A stretch of DNA of 64,000 nucleotides from Rhytidiadelphus loreus. Its lineage: Eukaryota > Streptophyta > Bryopsida > Hypnales > Hylocomiaceae. The notes under the pieces were generated by a model. It saw nothing but the letters and a program-made list of their open reading frames with translations, had not been told where the DNA came from and searched no databases. Positions 57,372-64,000 of this stretch are shown here, piece after piece. Location of the stretch: assembly GCA_947034895.1 (NCBI GenBank), contig OX344763.1:71629093-71693092 (forward strand), in the 5' to 3' direction. Both the position numbers and the translations under genes were made by a program. Each line of letters opens with the position of its first letter. The first letter of the stretch is position 1.

Positions 57372-59000
57372 TTAGGATTTGACAGTAGTTCGAAGAAATA
57401 GCGGAAGGGAAAGTAGATAGTTAGACTGATAGTGTTTTCAGTTATCTTTTTGTTAGACTTAGAGTTCCAGGTCTCAGTCAGAACTCGGATTCCGGATTTT
57501 CAGGAGTAAATTTCAGTTAAACTTATCCGCCCGGACTTTTAGGGCAGTTTAGGATGGTGTTTAGTGGCACTTTCCGCGGGTTTTACGGCATGTTGTTTTG
57601 CTTATAAAAGGAAGGGACCGCTTGTGGTCCTTCATTCCTTTTCTTGCTATTCCTTATTTTGAGCAGTAAATATATGTTTGCATTTTTATTGTCTTTTTAC
57701 TCATTGCCTTAGTTTTCTTTGCGGGTCCTTGGTTTCCTTTTTCTTGGGAGTTGTAAGGTTGCTTGGGCGCTTGCTTGAAGGTTGTGACTAAAGAGTAGAG
57801 AGGTGGTAAGGAGGAGTCCAGATTCAGGGTTTCCCGGGTCTGTGAACTGTGTGTTGTCCAGGGAAGCGGTTTTAGCGTGTGTAGGAAGTTGTGCGGAGTT
57901 CGGCGTTGGTGGTGTGGGTGCGAGTCCGGAAGGCCAGGGAGGGTTCCGTGCGGAGATAAGCAACCGTCTGTGGAAAACCCCCGCTCACCCGGAAAGTTCC
58001 GTCAGTTTGCAAACACAAGTTGGAGTGCTAGTACCGGACCCTGTCTCAGTTTCCGGGTAAGTCTTGTATTTGTCGTTGTAGCAAGGGGAGTCGGGTTGTA
58101 TTCTGAGTGACCTGCTTCTGGAGAAATCCGAAGTTGTAAGGGTCAGCCAGTCTGTTCCTTGTTTGTGACGGAAAGGTTTTTGGGTACGTATCATTAGGGA
58201 GTTAGAGTTAGTGAAATACAAAGAGTGGTGTTGTCCTTACCCCTCCGGAAAAGACAGTGAGGACCCTCTGAAGGTAAAACAGAGGTATCGAAAACCGTAT
58301 GTTAAGTTACGGATCTGGTGTTTGTGATAATCCGGATCCGGTAGAGAGTCCGGATAGAGAAAGAATCTGGGTAGGGAGTGAAATTTGAAGTAGTTACAAT
58401 AAACCGGATTAGAAGGAATTTAGAACACCCTCTGGGGTTCCCTGGGACGATATTCCGTGTCATCTTGCCACGTTGTTGTGTTTAAGAGCGCTTACTATAG
58501 TATTACGCGTACGACAGCCTAAAGAGTAGGTAGTACAGCTCATAAAATAGGAGTAGGCTAGTAGGCCAAAAACTCAAGTTTTGAGGATGTAGGAAGCTAC
58601 TAGTTAGTTGCTTTTGATTTGGATGCACTTGGTCATCTAGTTCCAGATTTTTCGGATCCAAGATCAACTTTTTTAGGAAGTCGCCGCGTGAATAAGTTGT
58701 GGATAGGAAATGACACTTGTCATTCTGTGGGCATGTGCTTTTGTTCCTTGTGGCCTTTTAGGGTTCCTTGGGGTTTGTATTTAGGGGCGGCTGTTAGTTT
58801 GAAGCCCCGGATGTTCCTACTTGTGTTTTCTTCATTTTTCCAAATTGAATTTCAGATTTCCACTTCATCAGCGATTTAGCGTTGGTCTGAAAAGTCTCAT
58901 TTTTGTGTTGGTATGCCGGCAATGCTAGAACCATTGTTTAGTGCGGGTAGTTGGTTTGCAGGTTTGGGATTAGAGTAGTTGGCCCCTAGATTCTGTCTGG
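57372..59000. other. 3' flank of the 55.5-kb gene; possible second core promoter
   Basis: GC stays higher than average to about 58600, with CCGGA words like those in the preceding gene, so this stretch probably belongs to the same repeat family. TATAAAAG at 57603-57610 is followed by GGGACCGCTTGTGGTCC, but no coding region follows it. Open frames at 57803-58060 and 58619-58879 lack recognisable domains. I searched for long terminal repeats around the gene and did not see matching copies. Confidence 0.35.
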
Positions 59001-61892
59001 ATCTGGTTTTGGGAGTATTCAAGATTGGTTAAAGAAACTTTGTGTACTAGGAGGAAATTTCGGTTGCTGATGTTTTTTGGGTGTCTTCTGAGTGGGGTAG
59101 CCATTTTTAGGTTAGGTAAGTTCTTTGGATTAGAGGACAAACGCTAGCCAACGTCTGATGAGGTCCTGCTGTATCCAAAAGAGAGGAACGGGAAGGTAGT
59201 TGGATCTTTTAGTTATTAAAGTACCATATCCAAGTCTTGGGATTTTTTCCAGATAGATCCGTCGTTGTAGTAATGTGGGGATTGTAGGGGTTTCTTAAGT
59301 GACCTGCTAGTGCGGATTAACATCCGGGTTAGTTGTGAAGAAGAACTTGCATCCTATTTTCTTTGTCTTTGTGTTGTTTTTCTGGAGTAAACCTTCATTC
59401 ATTTTAAATATTCTGAAGGATAGGGTTTACGTTCCCTTCTTTAAGCCCAAGAGCGGACCCCTCTGATATAGAAGTTAAACTTCTAATTTGGTTACTTTTG
59501 TTACTAGATGTGGACCCGGATTTGGAAGAGGCACAAGATAACGACACTCCTTCCGGTTCCACATCCGACTAGGCGTATGCTAAGTTGTTGGACCAAATAG
59601 GAAGAAGTACAGGATAATGACAGTCCTCCATGTTTAGTGAAGTGAAAAATTGTATGAATTGAGATAGAGAAGATTTTAGGAATCATGGTGTGGAAAGGCA
59701 ATTTTTGGATTTCATTTCCGATTCTTGTTGTCTAGTGTTGTTTTCCGCATCCTGTTCTGGTAGTCTTCAAGAAACTACAAGTAAAATTCTTTGAGAACGA
59801 TACACAAGTCACTTAGAGTGTTTTATACCATTTTAATACCTAATAGGAGGATTTTTGCTTCCTTGTGCTACTACAATAGGATTGTTGTTTTTCAATTTAT
59901 TATATTGTATTTTGTGGTTTGATTAATTTATATTATTTTCTAATTGAAAAGTCACTTGAATCGTGCAACTACAGATTGTACTTGCAACAAATGCTAAAAA
60001 ATGAAAGTATAATGAGACAATTCCATTTGAAGAGGAACCCTAAACTCATCATTGCAAATGCCATGAGATTGGGAGCTAATTAAAAGTCCACCAAGTTGTA
60101 CTTGAAGATGATGAAGTTAGTCATGGTGGGTAACTCTACTCACAGTCTTGAGTTCTTAGGAGTTAGGAGAGGCTTACACACACTTTAGAATTTTAGACTG
60201 TTTCACAACTATAGGTGACTATTGAATTGAATTACTATGGATTCTAAGTCTAATTTGCAAAGTAAATCTTTGAACTAATGTATATGATATTAATTTCAAG
60301 TGTCTCTATTATTGTTTGTTATAGTAAAAGCTACCACATTGTGGCATTGGAGGAGGACAAGGATCTTTTTCACGCCATTGTTAAACCCATGAGGAAATGC
60401 ACCTTGATTGTAGCAATAACATGACCGCCACTACTAGTTGCGATATCCCAAGATCTAGACACTACGACTATGGTACCTTTCAAGTAAGCTTAGAAATCAA
60501 AATTTTGCAAGTAAATTAACAATTTTTCGTATCCTTTTTTTTCATATTAAGTTTAAAGTTTTGTAAGCTTAACATTGTTTTACATCTATTTGTAGCCATA
60601 TAGAATTGACATTAGTAGATGGGATGATGAAAGCACAAAGTCTTTTTTTCACTCTAGAGAAGAGTTTCCATCTTTCCGTATCTATCGAGCAGATGGCATT
60701 AGCATTTGCAAACTTTGTCTGCTCTAAACCAAAATGCCATAAAGATACTTATGCTTTAAAATTTTTGGATTTATAGATGGTAGTGCCTCTAAGGGTAGAG
60801 AGACTTTAAAGCCATCAACAATTGGGGGTTCTATAACCAAATCCACTACAACTTAGACTCTTGAGATTGACATATCTCTTGAGTCAAACTATAATGTGTG
60901 GATTTTAGAATTATGAGTGGATTAATGTGTTTTATCGCTACATTTTGGACATTTTCTATTTTCATTTGGATTTTTTGCATCATCATGTCTATAAAAATGA
61001 CTGCATTTGCTTGTGGCAAAAAATACCTTCAAAATACATTTGCAAGTGCGTCAAATTTCATTAAAATGACTTCACACTTCCTGAAATTTATAATGTAATA
61101 AATCCATTGTCATAGGTCCCAACTTGTTTATACTACAAAAAAAATTCCCGCTCACAGGCTCACACACTAGCAACCTTGCATGAGTACGTGGTAGTCATGT
61201 GTTTTCATGTTTTATAGTTTGTCATCCCTATCGTATTTGTGAATTGCACTGACATAGTTTGTGAGGGTGCATAATTGCGTATGTTGCACACTATAGCTAT
61301 GAACTTAGCTTGCTCCTGCATAGTCATGATGTAAGGTGCATATGGCATGTGGAAATTATCATTGTGTTGCCTTGGCGCCTACAACTTGATTTTCTTATGG
61401 ATTCTTAGATTCTCAGCATTCACACGATTGCTTAGTTATCATTCATTGAAAGCAACGTCTTCAAAATATTTTTGCATAAATTTTTCTCACAGTGCATGAC
61501 ATCCAGCATCTAATATTCTAGGAGATCTTGCAAAAGGAAAGATAAAACATGTTAGAAGTAGAAAAATCCACGTGCATTCCTTGCTTTATTAAATGTTGTA
61601 TTGAACAAAAGAATGCCTACAAAGACATCGGCTATAAACGTCATGTTTAACAACATTAGCACCAACGTCCAAACAAACGTTAGCACCAACGTTAGTATCG
61701 CCTCCTTTCATCCTTTATCATGACTGCGTTTTTAATATCCCATACCGTTTGTCATTCTTCCCACCACCTTTCTTGTATAAATATCTCATCTCTTTCCTCC
61801 CTATAATCACAATAAGGTGCATTTAAAGCTTTTATTTTTATCTAACTATCAAATATTGTGTATTATATATAATAAACTATTTTTGTATATAT
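59001..61892. other. no gene recognised
   Basis: AT-rich DNA with scattered short open frames. At 61143-61163 GCTCACAGGCTCACACACTAGC resembles the reverse complement of the transposon-end motif at 40811 and of the MITE-like ends at 46761-46999. A short direct repeat of GTTAGCACCAACGTT type lies at about 61658-61702. Confidence 0.3.
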
Positions 61893-62008
61893 GATGTATG
61901 TATGTATTTTATATTATGTATAATGTATGTATGTAATTTATATTATGCATGATGTATGTATGTATTTTATATTATGCATGATGTATGTATGTATTTTATA
62001 TTATATAT
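61893..62008. repeat. 29-bp tandem repeat, four copies
   Basis: Units beginning (A/G)ATGTATGTATGTA at 61893, 61922, 61951 and 61980 each contain a TTTATATTATG stretch. They are nearly identical, so the array is recent or kept uniform. Confidence 0.85.
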
Positions 62009-63682
62009 GGTGTATATAGTATGATACAAGTATAGTATATTATGTACAAAATTTTATACAATATTTATATAGAAGGCATCATGATATGGACTATGAGTGT
62101 TTCTAACTCCACCCTTAAATAAAAAAGTTGCAAATAGGCTCTAGCGGCATAAGTAAGTAATTCTTGCGGGTGAATTGTAAACTTAGTGTTCTTTGGCCTT
62201 TCAAGCAATGGACACTTTGTTTGTGATGATTATATTCTAATTCTAATGGTTTCAAAACACACTAAACATTAACAGTTCAAGACCTTGATGAGTAATGAAA
62301 ACCTAATCTAATGTTAAAATCTGTCTAAGCTAATTTGTAGAATGCACTTTGCCTTTTCCAAAATGGTATAGCAAGCTGAATTTCGATATTCCTACTAAAA
62401 GATATCTATGGATGAAATTTGTCCCTAGTTCTATCCTATAAACTTCATCCGTTGACTAAAAATAGCAAATGAATTCAAAATAAATCTAAATTTTAGGATT
62501 AAGTTGTTAATCAAATTAACTAATGGATTTTTGAGAGAAAACCTAGTTTTGACCTATTTTAAAAAAATTCATCTAAAATTAAGCCAAATTTCATCCACAA
62601 TTTACTCCTTTAAAATTAAAGTATTTTTAAAGTAAAAGTTGGTTTTGGAATCTTCAAAAGATTCTCTAAACAATTCTAGTCTCAAAAAATTCCTTAGTTA
62701 TTCTTTAAGCATATTCCTAATTGTTCAATTATTAATCTTAGTTCTAAATTATTATTCTAAAATTAGTAATTTTTTGGGCTTTAATAGTTTTTATGAGAAA
62801 AGTAAGAAATTACCTTTCTATCAAGGTAAAAAATAAGATGTTTTGACTTCTAGGTAAAAACTTATAGATGAATGAAAATTCCCTTTAGTTGGATGGAAAT
62901 CTTTTATTCAATAAGTTTTATACAGAATAAAGGGATAAATTAGGTTTTAACCTTATTTAAATGTTCTAGTATTCCCTAGATTCCTAAATCAAGTTAGATT
63001 TCTTTTGAAATTCTTTTGAATGAAATTAATATTCCTTTTCCAAATTAATTCAAAGTTCATCTGTTTATTACTTCCACAATTTAATTAAGTTTTATAAGGG
63101 TTTCTAGTGATTTCTAAATTTTAACTAGCAAATGGATTGAACCCCTCAGGATTTCCCCAAGTTGCCACGTGTCTTGATCTCGTTTGTTGATCTTCCGTTC
63201 ATTCAATTGATCTCAACCGTCTATTTTCTATCGATCTAGTCCGTTGATCTGCGTGTTTCTGATGCAGCGTTCCCGATACACGTTCCTATTGCTTGGTTGT
63301 ACCGATCCTTTATGGTTGTTCTGACCCTTTTGAACTGAAACTGAATGTTTGAAAACTTCAAATAAGACTGAAATTTTTGGAAATTGGATAAAGACTAAAT
63401 TTTTTAATTAAAATCTCAATCACTCCTAAAAAATAACCACTAGACTAAAAGATAAAGGAAAGTTAGTTTCTATGAATATGAAAAAATTAAAGATAAACTA
63501 ATTTTTTGTGAATTTTTAAGACAAGGATGAAGTCTAACAATTTAAAAACAAAGCAACAATACAAACTTGGAAGCAAAATACCTCCACCACGTGCGCAAAA
63601 TGACAGAGAGAAAGAAATCAACGGTCTTAGCCTTTAAATAAGTTCCCAAAAGAATAATGTTCCTTTGATTCTAATTGGGTAG
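62009..63682. other. no gene recognised
   Basis: Strongly AT-rich with no coding signal. The hydrophobic open frame at 62639-62836 is a product of T-rich sequence. Around 63160-63260 GATCT(C)..GTTGATCT words repeat in a slightly GC-richer patch. Confidence 0.35.
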
Positions 63683-64000
63683 GTCAAAGCTTTGCTGTAC
63701 AGGAGTAAGTCCAGGAATTAGTGTCTTCCCAAAGGCAAATTTTAACTTTTAAAAGTCAAAGCTTCGCCGTGCGGGGCAACCCAAAAAAAATTGAACAACT
63801 TAAAGTTTTCAAGTACCCGTTTCCAAGTTTTCAAGTCAAAGCTCTGCCATGTGGGAGCAACCCCAAGTGATAGTGAGAAATTTAAATTAAAAGTATCTGT
63901 TTCCAGGTTTCCAGATCAAAGCTCCGCCATGCGGGAGCAACCATAGGAACAAACAGTATCCACGGATCCAAACTAGTATTCTGAAAGCTTAATTTTTAAA
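63683..64000. repeat. ~80-bp tandem repeat running to the window edge
   Basis: Units start (G/A)TCAAAGCT at 63683, 63755, 63835 and 63915 (spacing 72, 80 and 80 bp). The core is AGCTCCGCCATGCGGGAGC, which is self-complementary at its ends, followed by AACCC and an AT-rich stretch with TTTCCAAGTTTTC. The array may continue beyond the window. Confidence 0.7.

Noticed and set aside
55300..57700. LTR retrotransposon with the 613-residue protein as gag
   Set aside because: No long terminal repeats, primer-binding site, protease, reverse transcriptase or integrase are visible around it.
58619..58879. 86-residue open frame as a gene
   Set aside because: No recognisable domain or promoter, and the hydrophobic end is T-rich-derived.

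Overview
This is nuclear DNA of a land plant. The evidence is CACTA transposases with the plant-specific DUF4218 and DUF4216 tails, a B3 DNA-binding domain, a polygalacturonase with GT-AG introns, a Tourist-type MITE and short TTTAGGG-type repeats. The DUF7869-type gene and several unnamed gene families fit a seed-free plant (moss, lycophyte, fern) better than a flowering plant, but that is inference. Most of the window is old transposable-element and satellite DNA, AT-rich and decayed.

Layout. 1-4.24 kb: right part of a CACTA element. About 5.1-13.63 kb: a second CACTA element, carrying a nested hAT-like fold-back MITE with giant A/T and GC hairpins (5.56-6.06 kb). 13.6-17.6 kb: several tandem arrays, including a ~177-bp satellite and six copies of a 33-bp DNA hairpin. 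17.8-20.6 kb: a DUF7869-type pseudogene. 20.9-21.05 kb: a tRNA-derived SINE-like sequence. 21.4-22.1 kb: a two-exon B3-domain gene with one stop. 23.5-24.9 kb: an AT-rich satellite. 26.2-32.1 kb: two convergent three-exon genes that appear to be divergent paralogues of an unnamed family and share very frequent TGTAC words in their non-coding DNA. 33.2-33.5 kb: a fragment related to the DUF7869 gene. 34.67-38.19 kb: an apparently intact eight-exon GH28 polygalacturonase, the clearest host gene. 38.6-39.5 kb: a piggyBac-like TTAA element. 39.7-40.0 kb: a Tourist-like MITE. 40-50 kb: decayed SWIM-type transposase fragments, a second array of the ~177-bp satellite and other repeats. 50.08-52.17 kb: about 25 copies of the 11-bp palindrome GACAAWTTGTC in non-coding DNA. 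53.3-55.1 and 55.5-57.4 kb: a decayed and an intact copy of another unnamed gene family. 57.4-64 kb: no recognised genes, ending in microsatellite and ~80-bp tandem repeats.

Two themes stand out. First, at least 18 in-frame stops interrupt the reading frames of the repeat-like genes. Each is one C-to-T change from CAG, CAA or CGA, and 12 are TAG, as expected if cytosine methylation (CHG and CG) drives decay. The GH28 gene and the 55.5-kb gene have none. Second, several non-coding arrays of short palindromes lie near unknown genes: the 33-bp hairpins upstream of the DUF7869 gene, TGTAC words around the convergent pair, and GACAAWTTGTC upstream of the 53-57 kb pair. They look like protein-binding arrays, but no binding protein can be named from sequence alone.
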